This document shows positions 46,985-56,875 of a DNA stretch of 64,000 nt, one piece after another. The notes below the pieces were generated by a model. It had not been told where the DNA came from. It did no database searches and worked only from the letters and a program-made list of their open reading frames with translations. The position numbers were made by a program, and so were the translations under genes. Position 1 is the first letter of the stretch. The number at the start of each line of letters is the position of its first letter. The DNA comes from Norana najaformis (taxonomy: Eukaryota; Annelida; Clitellata; Crassiclitellata; Hormogastridae): the NCBI GenBank assembly GCA_964023275.1, contig OZ029918.1, positions 18,704,361 through 18,768,360 on the forward strand, in the 5' to 3' direction.

Positions 46985-49900
46985 TGAATAGCTGTGTGAA
47001 AATGTCGAAACGATCGACCTTAAATTGTGTGGCATATGGATGTAACAATTTATTCACGCCCGAAACCAAGGCCGCCAGAATATCATTTCATCGGTAAGTT
47101 GTTTATTTTTGTGTATTTTCGTACTTCTGCTTAATGCATAAGCCTCAAAATGAAATGCAATCTCGTTTTTAATGTTTCAATTGGAACAATCGAACAATAA
47201 TTATAGCTAGTGCTTTTGTTCCATATAACAATAATTATAGATAGTGTTCCTATCCTGACTCCCCTTGTTCCTCTTATCTCTTTTTCTGCTGCAATCCCAA
47301 ACATCACCCACCATAGCTGCCACGCTCTCTCTGCCAGACTTTTGGATCTTGACCTGGAACTGAACCCTCTTTGCTTATCGATTTTGTTTTGACTGAGCAC
47401 CTGTGAATGAGCTGATCCCTGTCACGTGGCTTTCGTTGGGTGCTGTAGGAATCTTGAGCTTACGATTGTAATTTTGGAACAAACATGGGCTTAACTATTT
47501 ATTACTGGCAAACAGATCGTGGTGCAAGTGAATAACGTTTTCACATTTATTACAGGTTTCCAAAGGATCCTAAACTGAGAAAGAAATGGACAGTCCTTGT
47601 GCACTGTGATGACTGGGAACCAACTGATTACTAACATATCTGTTCCGTTCATTTCAAAGATGGATGTTTCTAGAACAGTGGCATACGCAAGAGGCTATTA
47701 CCAGGTCTGCCTATCTGCTAGGGCTATAAGAATATGTGAATATCCTTAATGAAATTTGTGGCTTTTTCACTTAATCCCATTAAAGCTTTAGCACTAAGAT
47801 TATATCAGCCCAACATGTGATTAATAATTAACCCATTGGCCGCGTGCCAATTTTTTATATAGGTGCGGCAAAAATAGGCCAAAAAACAAAGAACACGCGA
47901 GGGACGTGTTAACACGTCCCACAATTGTTTTTATTCTTTTTTGACATCCTTTTGTTCACAGAATCAAAAATAACTGTTCCTTTTATGTGTTTATCTTACT
48001 ATCTCACTGTAGGACGTCTAGAGATCACGTTCAGTGTGATACTGTTTGAAGCATAGTACTACACATGGTACATTCAGTCTTCGGCATGTATGTGATATAC
48101 CAGGCCCTAGAGAGTGTCCAAAATAATCGTATATGCATTTAGTAGGTGACAGAACATGTCCACTATTACTACTAAACAGCAGGAATTATTACTGGGACAC
48201 TAGGAACTGCCTAGACACAGTTGATACCAGATGGACGTGTATACACGTCCGTGTATATATATATATACATATATGTATCGATCTTGGCTTCACAGCCGAG
48301 GCCGAACAATATTCTGGCGCCTAGTTCCTCCAAGCTTCTTGTAGAGAATATATGCATCTGCTACAGCCGTGTAAATCATCTGTAGGACTATCTTTCTGTA
48401 CCAATTCAATAACTTTCTCAATGGAGCGTAACGAGGCTAAAAATCAGTCCATTTGGTTCATTCATTCTTCGGCATATATGTGATGTATATATGATAGTGT
48501 CCAAAATAATCGTATATGCATTCGGTAGGTGGCAGCACTTGTCCACTATTACTACCAAGCGTTGCAATGCCTAAAAACAGCTCATACCAGAGGGACGTGT
48601 ATACACGTCCGTAGTAAGGCCATTTGGCCCATTCAGTCTTCGGCATATATGTGATATATATATATATGATAGAGTGTCCAAAATAATCGTGTATGTACTC
48701 AATAGGTGACTGAACATATCCACTATTATTACCAAGCGGCAGGAATTATTACTGGGACGCTGAACTGCCTAGAAAGGTTGCTACCTGAGGGACGTGTTTG
48801 CACGTCCGTAGCGTCCCAGCTATACAAATGAGGGACGTGTTAACACGTCCCTCGCGTCCAACGTGTTAAGCAGTGTTCAAAGTCAAGTAAAATACTGCAA
48901 CAGTGCACCAAAATACTACAACAATATCCCCATATAGCTCAATGTGATGGCTGCGAAATCTTGTGATATAAGTCGATGTCTATATCTGTAACAGTACTTT
49001 TTGGCTGATCCTGCACAATATTATTGTTCGTCTTTTAAGGGGCTGAACCGACACTGTTCAACTTTCCAGCTCGTTTGCAGCCAAAGAAACATACAGTCCG
49101 ATGGGTACACACATCACCCAATGCGAAACACCGTGTTGCTGCTGATTTGCCTGGAACAAGTTCTGCTGCACAGTCACAACAAATTAGCAGCCAAACGGCT
49201 ATAGCAAGCAAGTGATCATTTGTATTTTCTGCATTTGCCAAAGAAGATCAAGTGTAAGCCTGATACAACACTAACTGCTCTGGTAACAGCTAAAAAGAAG
49301 CTGAAACTTGCACAGCAATCTAATCGACATTTGAATAAGAAAATAAAGTGTGTCAAAGCTCTCTTAGCAGAAATAAAAAGAAGCAACTAATAACAGAACA
49401 GGCTGAACAAAATCTTTTATCTTCATTTAGTGAGTCTGCTTTGGCTCTGATCACTAGATGTGAGAAATGCAGCTTCTGGGAAGGTTAAAGCGCAGTGTCC
49501 TCTGGAGCTATGTAACTTTGCTTTGTCACAGCACTTTTATTCTGCTAAAGCATCTGACTTTGTTCGAAACCAGTTTGGCAACTGTCTTCCACATCTAAAG
49601 ACATCGGCAAATTGGTACAGCTGCATAGACGGAAATCCTGGCCTTAATAACGAGAACTTTTCAGCTGTAAAGCGTATGGCAGAAAGTCCAGATGGAAAGC
49701 AAATAACATGTTCATTGATAATGGATGAAATTGCCATTCGCAAGCAAACAGACTGGGATGGTAAAAGATGTGTTGGTTATGTAGATCTGGGTGTGGCAGT
49801 GGAGGATAAAAGCTGTCTTCCAGTTGCCAAAGAAGCACTATTCAAGATGACTGTTAGCATGACAGAACATTGAAAAGTTCCAGTGGCATACTTTTTAACT

Positions 49901-50050
49901 GATGGCCTATAGGGTAAGGAGCATGCTAACCTTGTCCAAATTTGCTTGCAAAAATTGTATGATGTAGGTGTTTCAATTCAGTCACTCACATTTAATGGCA
50001 GTTCTGCTAACTGTGCCATGGAACTGAAGCTTGGAGCCAAGTTTCATACA
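46985..50050 (+). mobile_element. THAP9/P-element-like transposon relic
   Basis: A THAP domain starts at 47002 (MSKRSTLNCVAYGCNN) and is split by an intron with canonical ends (donor gtaagt at 47094, acceptor ttattacag before 47556). It resumes RFPKDPKLRKKWTVLV and, after one stop, HICSVHFKDGCF, so the C2CH zinc ligands are all present. A coiled-coil-like linker (TAKKKLKLAQQSNRHLNKKI, 49280-49380) and the P-element/THAP9 transposase block follow: LCNFALSQHFYSAKASDFVR, NWYSCIDGNPGLN, CSLIMDEIAIRKQTDWDGKR and VGYVDLGVAVED. A TTAA element is inserted at 47832-48865. No terminal repeats were recognised. The C-terminal half is absent. Confidence 0.82.
47832..48865. mobile_element. TTAA-flanked non-autonomous element with repeated palindromes
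   Basis: TTAA lies at both ends (47828-47831 and 48866-48869), and the ends are imperfect inverted repeats (CCCATTGGCCGCGTG; in reverse CACGTTGGACGCGAG), so it looks like a piggyBac-type MITE. It has five copies of a perfect or near-perfect palindrome: GGGACGTGTTAACACGTCCC at 47901-47920, GGACGTGTATACACGTCC at 48233-48250 and 48593-48610, an imperfect one at 48790-48807, and a 24-base one at 48830-48853. Three tandem-like units (48072-48252, 48462-48614, 48630-48810) share TTCGGCAT(A/G)TATGTGAT, GTGTCCAAAATAATCGT and TCCACTATTA, and each ends in a palindrome. No coding capacity is seen. Confidence 0.82.
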
Positions 50051-50114
50051 GTATTGAGTTTTGTTTTGTTTTATTACTTGTGTCTGTAGCTTCATTTGAC
50101 TATCTGATGTTATA

Positions 50115-50309
50115 GCAGATTAACATTTATGTTGCAATTGATTAGCATCTATGTTACAGGTGATTAAAGTTTATGTTGCAACAGATTAACGTTTATGTGA
50201 CAGCTGATTAGCATTATGTTACAGTTGATTAGCATCTATGTTGCAATTGATTAGCATTTATGTCACAGTTGTTTAGTATCCATGTTACAGCCGATTAGCA
50301 TTTGTGATG
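50115..50309 (+). repeat. 22-bp minisatellite, about nine units
   Basis: Units of the form ACAGTTGATTAGCATTTATG plus TT repeat head to tail, with substitutions and one short unit. The most frequent variants are GCAATTGATTAGCATCTATG and ACAGCTGATTAGCATTATG. Confidence 0.9.
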
Positions 50310-51627
50310 TGGTAAATTGCACTCAATAATGGTCTCATTTTGTAATTTTTGCATTTTTGCATACGTGAACAATTTCTTAATAAACAAACTGAGTTTGATG
50401 CTTGATATCAAAATTTTAATTATAGTTCGAAAAACCTGATGCTTTGAGTTTGTGGAATTTAAAATAAATATTGCTTATCAGAGTTTGTGAAATTGATTTG
50501 TTGTACGTAATCAACACCTTGGTTAGTGATTCCCAAACATTTCTCCACTGCTGCATATTTGAACTTGTTTACTTACGTCCTGCAACCCAAATGCAATTTC
50601 ATGTGTGAAGTTTTGATTCAGATGAAAAATTTATGCTACTGCTTGTCATTTCTTTGGCTCTGCCTTGTCAGGTCAGGAGCACCCCTGAAATTTCTTAAAG
50701 AGGTGCTATAAAAATGTGCACTTACAACTACCGAGAACTGCCTGCTGTACTCAATAACAGAGACATGATTACTACTGTCTGACTAGGTTTTTGTTCAGCA
50801 TTTCTTTTGTTGGCTTAAAGAATTTACACTTTTATTTCTGTGCTGGAAATATTTGGCAAGCCTGAAAACTTAATTCAAACGGACATTTGTTGCAAGGGTG
50901 TTCTTATATAACCCTGTTTCAAGTGCACTTCTGAACTATGTAAAGAGAGCAATAACAAATTTTAGTTATATTGTATTGTATAATTTACAACTCTGATAAA
51001 AATATTGCCTAAAGACAAGCAATGATGTCTCTTTTATAAACAAGTTTCGTGAAGGCAGAATAAATCATATATCCATTTTCAGGCAAAGTCATTTTGTCTA
51101 GCCACAATGCCAAAGCAAGACAGTATTTATTCATGAACATACATCACATCACTTGCTAAATGCAATGGTTACAAATGCCATTTGTATGTAGGACTTCTTA
51201 GGCTAGTAACACTTATAACGTAAATAAAACAGTATAAATTTGCATTTTTTCTCGCTTTCAAAGAAAATTTGTTACTTTTCTGTACTGAAAAAATCATGAA
51301 CAAACAAACAGAATAAATCAAAAGCATTTCGATAGTTTAACGTGGCATCCCATTGTATGCACGTGGGCTAGGTCTAAACAGCAGGTCAAGGTTGCTTAGC
51401 AACTGTGGCTACACAACGCGCAACGTTATTTGCCAGCTGCGTTCCATCTATACAGTTTATATCATTGGTTCTAACATGACAGTATATCTCACCAGCTTAG
51501 AAATATTCAGTCTTATCTTGCCTCAGTTTTACAAATATGATTTCAAAACCATATGAGGGCATTCTTTCATAAGACCCATTGACTGTTGAAGTCCAATCTG
51601 TTTCAAATTCCTCAGGTGTTATATCAG
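50310..51627. other. SMG6 intron sequence, nothing recognised
   Basis: The stretch is 1.3 kb of AT-rich sequence. Short frames (61 codons at 50526, 67 codons at 51353) show no family resemblance. Confidence 0.4.
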
Positions 51628-51631
51628 TTAA

Positions 51632-52088
51632 CCTCCTTAGCGTTAGATTTCCACCCAGAAAAACATGCCGAAAACGTTATATTTATCCCAATACTGACCT
51701 ACAGACATAAGGTTAACAGCTTTCTTTAGCATTTTATCTCCACTTCCCATCCATCTATCCAGTTTTTGACATAAAAATTTTGGGGTACCCAAAGTTGCCC
51801 CAAACTGTACCCACCCCATTTTTTAAACTTTTCATGTTCAAGCCCCTATAGAAAAAATTTTGGTTGATTTTCATGTTTATGACCCAATTCTAAAAATATC
51901 TTCCACTTATTTATGTCCTTAATTATATTATCTTGGCCTAAATGACATAAGATTTCAAAAATATAACGTCTGCAATAGGCTGAAAGCCATCTAATATTAA
52001 TGCTAATTACCCTGAGTCACGTTTGGGGTTAACTGTTTTTACATGGAATTTTGGACCCAAATAACACTCAAGGTTAATGCTAAGAAGG
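51632..52088 (-). mobile_element. Small piggyBac-type non-autonomous element
   Basis: TTAA at 51628-51631 and 52089-52092 flank inverted ends (CCTCCTTAGCGTTAGA and, in reverse, CCTTCTTAGCATTAAC). Its left half carries part of the tandem unit found in the other piggyBac elements (TTTTATCTCC, TACCCAAAGTTGCCCCAAAC). Its right half matches 5710-5830 of the piggyBac relic (GGTTGATTTTCAT, CTAAAAATATCTTCCACTTA, TTATCTTGGCCTAAATGA). It is 457 bases long and lies just inside the intron below the 52135 exon donor. Confidence 0.85.
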
Positions 52089-52134
52089 TTAAAGTACTGA
52101 CTCTAAATATCATATAATCATAAGTAATTGCTAC

Positions 52135-52245
52135 CTTTCTTCTGGCTTCATCAAATAACGACATTAAGCTTTCCCTGGCAGTAAGCAGTGGATTTGTGGC
52201 TGCTAAGCTTCTCATATAATAGTAGACAGCATCCAGCTTTCGCCT
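52135..52245 (-). CDS. SMG6: SMG6 exon, RRKLDAVYYYMRSL helix
   Basis: This exon of exactly 37 codons reads RRKLDAVYYYMRSLAATN, then a segment ending SLMSLFDEARRK. This is one of the best conserved stretches of SMG6. The acceptor is tttttttag and the donor gtagca. Only 278 bases separate it from the upstream exon, the shortest intron here. A TTAA-flanked piggyBac-type element begins 46 bases below its donor (51632-52088), followed by a 7.9-kb transposon-rich intron. Confidence 0.95.
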
Positions 52246-52523
52246 CTAAAAAAGAACAACTCACCTTGCAGTTCATATTAAAGATACTGTACTTTCAGAA
52301 GACACACATGTTAAAAATCACAGTGCAGCTCAGAATAACTAGGTAACTGCCACTTTCTGAATAGCATGTTTCACAGTTAAAAGAAGGTTCAAAAGTTAGG
52401 TTTACACGAAAATAAAGATTATAAACCACAACAGAGCAGCACAAAAAGTTCAAATGCTACTGAAGGTAATAAGACAAATGCATCTGCCAGAGATAATTTA
52501 AACATGAATGATAGTTGACATAC

Positions 52524-52602
52524 TGTGTAGAGTGCCAAGACTGCCAGCTGGTTGTATGGTTTGCCATTCTTTGGAGCTATCTGCTGAGCTTTCAAATACC
52601 AA
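52524..52602 (-). CDS. SMG6: SMG6 exon, end of 14-3-3/TPR-like region
   Basis: The exon encodes WYLKAQQIAPKNGKPYNQLA and then VLALYT, which closely matches the conserved SMG5/6/7 TPR-like segment. A strong acceptor (run of T then cag) precedes it and a gtatgt donor follows. It starts with one base that completes a codon from an upstream exon and ends on a codon boundary. The preceding SMG6 exon was not found with confidence; a phase-compatible candidate is listed at 56472-56555. Confidence 0.93.
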
Positions 52603-52673
52603 CTGAAAAAAAGAACCAGATAACCTATTTAACTAGCCCCACCACTCGCAACAATCCATAACATTAAGTTAGT

Positions 52674-52787
52674 ACAGAACAATCAACTGATAATAATCTG
52701 AGTTGGAATAAACACAATAGCTCATTTCATCTCTAAAGTAAATTTGTTGGCATATTTTATAGAACAACAGATAAAATGACTAAACTT
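52674..52787 (+). repeat. 114-bp segment with a 99% copy at 62318-62431
   Basis: The block from ACAGAACAATCAACTGATAA to ATAAAATGACTAAACTT is present again 9.6 kb away with a single mismatch. The flanks differ completely. Here it sits in plain upstream-intron sequence, so this is likely the source copy. Confidence 0.93.
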
Positions 52788-53279
52788 GTACATGATTTAC
52801 CCTCATTAACTGAACAAGGTTGAGCAGGACTCCTGTGAAAACTAATTGTAATACTTGATTAATTGGTGTCGGTGTTGTTTTGATTTCAAATTCTGTTGAC
52901 TAAACACAATTTTAAACATGTTTTCACTTTAACTTTAATTCATAAATTTAGCCCGTAGTTTAGCATGTTTTGAAGGAAGTACCGTACTTTTCACCTTGAT
53001 CTGTTAATACTTGCAATTTATTAAATAATTTGGCTGGCCTCTTGTTCTCAGCCATTATCGTTCATTTGTTTATTCTACAGTTCCATTACATACTGCAAGC
53101 CCCTCCTTTCTGTTAGCTGAAGCCTAACAGCTCCAAAATTAACACAGCCCCTGCATCTATTAACCGCACTGAGTTTATGAGTTGGTCCATAAGCTGAAGA
53201 TTTTTTTACTTGTCTCCTTTAGACCATATAGGCTCCAACTTTAATGCTGGCCATGCATTTTTCATACTTGCCTTTTTAT
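52788..53279. other. Upstream SMG6 intron sequence, nothing firm
   Basis: No coding match was found. The part from about 53200 (AAAGCCATCTGG before the tail) may already belong to the L2-like 3' UTR that follows. Confidence 0.35.
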
Positions 53280-53370
53280 GCTCATCAACAAAGCCATCTG
53301 GTTTCTCACATCGACTGATGCCTTGAGCACTATTACAGTGGTGCTATAGAAGTTCTTAGATTAGATTAGA
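53280..53370 (+). mobile_element. L2-like LINE 3' tail
   Basis: GATGCCTTGAGCACTATTAC then AGTGGTGCTATAGAAGTTCT and TAGATTAGATTAGA repeat the tail at 6597-6655. Only the last hundred or so bases are clear. Confidence 0.7.
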
Positions 53371-53384
53371 ATCATCCTCCATCT

Positions 53385-53720
53385 CTCTCAATTTCTAACT
53401 TTTCACAAAATTCCAATCACTCTTTGAAAACTGGGTCTCTTCTAACTCTGAACTTCTAACAGGTGACTTCAATTCTGGACTATACCGGTATTTTACAAAA
53501 ATTCCAGGATCTCCTCTCTAGCTTTGATCACATGCAGCACGTCTCTTTTCCAACTCTTGACATGGGTCATACACTTGATCTTATAACCCAGTCAGGTGTT
53601 CTGGTTCTTTCAGAGATTAGGCTGTAGATCATGGATGACACACCTTGATGCACTTTTCTGCACACTATCCTTAAAGATGGCATCAGATGAAGACATCTGC
53701 AGATACTGAATTCTTTGTGA
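53385..53720 (+). mobile_element. L2-like LINE, endonuclease domain fragment
   Basis: Decayed frames carry the TGDFNSG motif of the endonuclease, then FQDLLSSFDHMQHVSFPTLD, MGHTLDLITQSGVLVLSE and a VDHTP-like end. The core ordering matches LINE apurinic-type endonucleases. It lies just after another copy's 3' tail and is a separate insertion. Confidence 0.7.
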
Positions 53721-54291
53721 ACCGGTTTTGCTGACCTCTCTCATTTCTTGACCACTTTTCCTATAGTTTCATTGATCGAAAAATCAACTATGGAGTCAAC
53801 TAGAGTTCACCTTCGGAAATGCAACACCGCAATCAAATAAGCCCATAACTTACTGAGCCCATTGGCAGTCTCTGAAGTACACCTTGCATTTTTGATGACT
53901 GCGGTTTGTCAACGAAGATTTCTTTTGCAAATACTTGCTAAGCGCTTTGACTCAAAGTCTTAACAAATTGTTCCATGTCGAATTACAACTGCTGATCTCA
54001 CAGTTTTCGACTAAAGATCCTGAGTAAGCGAAGTATTTCACAAATCGATGTCAGTCTGTACTGATGACTTCAGCTTAACTGATTAAGTCCAACATTACAA
54101 GCTGGAGTGTCTTACAGCAGATATCGTTTAGTGAAGCAGAAGACCATATCACAACCATTTAATTCAAATGTTCACTGCAGGTTTCCAGCTTGCCTTTGCG
54201 GTCGGAACCAGTGCGTAAAAGACCTCTCCCAGAATCTCACTTTATTTATTATTACTTTGCAATGCTGGCATGCCTAAATAATATTTTAATT
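53721..54291. other. Upstream SMG6 intron sequence, nothing recognised
   Basis: There is no coding match up to the TA target of the second MITE copy. Confidence 0.35.
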
Positions 54292-54293
54292 TA

Positions 54294-55774
54294 CTGTATT
54301 ATCTCGGGTATAATGTGCACTTTTTCTAAATAAAATCTGCTCTTCTTCTTCTTCTTGTGGTTCTCTGCCCTCTAGGCAGGTTCATGCGTCCAATGGAGCC
54401 ATTCTTCACGGTGCTGAGCATCTCTTTTCAGTCCGCTGTATCCATCCTTGATCATCCAGTCCAGCAACATCTGTCTAGGTCTTCCTCTTGTTTTCGTCCT
54501 TCCATTCTTCCCTCGATAATAGTTCTTTCGAGTGAGTCCCCTCTCATTATGTGGCCAATCCATTTCCTCTGTCGACTTCTAATTGTTCCCACCAAGGATC
54601 TTTCTTCCTCTACTCTCTGCAGTATCTCCTCATTTGTAATGTGCTCCGTCCAGCTGACTCTCTCCATCCTGCGCCATATCCACATCTCAAATGCTTCCAA
54701 TCTTCTGATGTCTTCCTTTCTCAGAGTCCATGTTTCTGATCCATACAGAACCACGCTCCAAACCAAGGTTTTCACCAGTCGTTTCTTCAGGTTCCGATTT
54801 AGTTTCCCTCTCATTAGTTCCCTCCTTTTACAGAATGCGTCTTTTCCCATAGCTATTCTCCTTTTTATTTCAGCATGGCATTTCGCATCTTGTGTAACCA
54901 CACTTCCCAGGTAGCAGAATTCCCCGACCTGTTCTATTTCTTCACCATTTATAGTGATCCTGACTGTCGTTACCTCTTTTTTACTTATCTTCATAACCTT
55001 TGTCTTTTTGATGTTTATTTTCATTTCATGTTCTGTCGAGACACTATTCAGACGGTCCATCATTCTCTGTAGACCCTCCTGACTGCTCGCCAACATCGCC
55101 TGATCGTCTGCAAACCTCAGAGCATTCAGCAACCTGCCCCCCACCTTTATTCCCTCTGTCATGTCCTCCAGTGCCTCTCTTATAAGTTCTTCAATGTATA
55201 TGTTGAAAAGCAGTGGTGAAAGTGGGCAACCTTGTCTCGCTCCTCTACCTATTTTTCCAGGCTCCGAGTATTCTCCTTCGATTCTTATCCTTACTTTCTG
55301 GCCCATGTACATCTGCTCAAAGTGGAAAAAAGTTCTTAGATGTCTTAGGCAAACAACAATCACGCCTGAAGACTGCTGTTTCACTAACCAAAGCCAACAG
55401 AAGAAGTTTACATTGGCTGAGTTACCTTATATTTTATTGGTTTAATTTATTTAACTTGCATTTAGTAGGTTAAATTTATAACAAGCTTTTAAAATATTTT
55501 TACAATTTTAATTCAGAATGGTTGTTTGAGAAATAAAATAACAGAAAAACACGTCACCAACAGTTGTTTATTTTAGTCCATAGACTGCAAGTAAGTACGA
55601 TAATGGTTTTATAGCACCTATTTTAGTGCTTCTGACTTTGCATTTACATTACATGGACAAGCAGAACTTCACCTGCTAAATAGATGTAAGTACTACAATT
55701 TTTACATTAGGATAAATTTTGCAACTCAGTGTGCGCATTATGCATGAGAGCACATTATACCCGAGATAATACGG
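54294..55774. mobile_element. TA-flanked MITE, copy 2, carrying an RTE insertion
   Basis: TA flanks it (54292-54293 and 55775-55776). The ends read CTGTATTATCTCGGGTATAA and, in reverse from the right, CCGTATTATCTCGGGTATAA. Without the LINE and one copy of its 8-base target duplication, it is about 505 bases, shorter than copy 1 (734). Shared internal blocks with copy 1 (reversed) are AAAAAAGTTCTTAGATGT and ATTAGGATAAA. Confidence 0.85.
54343..55310 (-). mobile_element. RTE-clade LINE, copy E2, inside the MITE
   Basis: The target duplication is ATCTGCTC (54335-54342 and 55311-55318). The copy begins at MYMGQKVRIRIEGEYSEPGK, inside the reverse transcriptase, and continues GARQGCPLSPLLFNIYIEEL, RFADDQAMLAS, YGSETWTLRKED, RRMERVSWTEHITNEE and [18 protein letters not shown] follows in a shifted frame, then [11 protein letters not shown] and a (AAG)n tail. 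It is nearly identical to E1 at 19115-20402, including the shift, so both are young. Confidence 0.93.
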
Positions 55775-55776
55775 TA

Positions 55777-56471
55777 ACTATATGGTGATCAACCTATGCA
55801 TATATATATATATATCTAATGCTAATACACATGTATCTATACTGCACATAGCCATTTATAACTAATATACACACAATCAATCAACACGAATATAAAGGAT
55901 TTAATGTAAGGAAGAGTTGCTACACCAACTTCCATTTACTCTTTCATCAGTCACTGTCTTTGGAAAATGCTCAATGTTTCAAACTTCAAATCTGACATCC
56001 TTGCTTTCCCTGTGGTTGTGCCTAGTACAGACAGCTACTGAACCTGCCATCCAGCTAAATTCAAATTTGCCCAAAATCAAGTCAAAAAGGGTTGCTGCAC
56101 TCCCTTCCCACCATGGAATAATTCAGATATTGCCACTACCAGGAGGCTACACAGCTGGCTTGAAAGGTGTCTGTGACACTCCCATTTACTTTCTTCAAAT
56201 TTATGTCCCTGTGTCATAAAGGTTATATGCTCATATTTGGACATATCCAGAAATTCCAAACATTGTAAGTTGAACTCAAAAGTGCATTGCAGAGCCAAGT
56301 CGTGGCATGAATTATCCCAGAAATTGGTAACTAGTATGTTACCTTATACATTCAAATAAGAACTTCAGAAATTTTTGCTCAGTGTAGTTTCCTAAAGGCT
56401 TTACCTTCCCTTTGCTTATGTCGCTTTCTTCTGTTTAGTTTGTATATCTTTTTTCATTCACATTAAATTAC
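55777..56471. other. Upstream SMG6 intron; (TA)n run, nothing coding
   Basis: A TA run lies at 55798-55816. Plus and minus frames here show no family resemblance. Confidence 0.4.
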
Positions 56472-56555
56472 CGTGTTAGAATCAGGAAACCAGCATGATG
56501 GATCCTCCACAACTTCTCCAATAGCCTGCTATGAAGTTGCTTATCATTATTATGT
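56472..56555 (-). other. Candidate exon in phase with SMG6
   Basis: The reverse strand has ttatttgcag, then 84 bases, then gtaattt. In the frame that would join the 52602 exon it reads HNNDKQLHSRLLEKLWRIHH and AGFLILTR without a stop. It ends in two bases that would complete an Arg codon with the first base of that exon. The sequence does not match the family segment expected there, so it may be an alternative exon or chance. Confidence 0.25.
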
Positions 56556-56875
56556 CTGCAAATAATAGAGGGTAATATCGAATTTATGATTCTATTAACC
56601 CTTAGCCCGCCAGAGGTGCAATTTTGCGACATGGGAAAACATTCCGCGCGCGCCGTAGGCGCAAATTTGCGACATCGTAGGTGGGCTTACTAATACGGCT
56701 GGAAGTTAGGGAACCAGTGCTCGTCCTATGTAAATAAAAGCACCGTTAGATAGGGCGATAAATTGGCTATGATTTTCCCATTGGTTGTTTGTACACACGT
56801 GGGATGGTTGCGGAGATATTTGAGACAAAAGTCGGACATTTTATCACGATTATTTACGACTTATTATCGATCGTA

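Larger units (their letters stand above)
10355..52602 (-). other. SMG6: SMG6 (EST1A) gene, internal part, eight exons
   Basis: SMG6 is the PIN-domain endonuclease that cuts mRNA near premature stops in nonsense-mediated decay and binds UPF1 and the exon junction complex. Eight minus-strand segments match consecutive parts of the animal SMG6 family as I know it, from the TPR-like repeat region (APKNGKPYNQLA, RRKLDAVYYYMRSLAA) through the helical-hairpin region (SFLHVHGKLFTKIG, WSDWM, WNPPP). Every intron is GT-AG and every junction keeps frame, giving 1051 coding bases. Introns are about 0.28, 7.9, 13.4, 1.06, 11.3, 0.9 and 6.4 kb. The N-terminal part and the PIN domain lie outside the window: I searched the expected motifs (GDIARYREQ, NYGKAR, CKRV) and did not see them. 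No stop interrupts any exon, so the gene looks functional. Confidence 0.93.

Noticed and set aside
48233-48250. Palindromes considered as a CRISPR array or terminator hairpins
   Set aside because: Spacing is irregular, the units between them are repeats rather than unique spacers, and the DNA is animal.
54357-54914. 185-codon plus-strand frame
   Set aside because: Antisense shadow of RTE copy E2; the same shadow occurs under E1.
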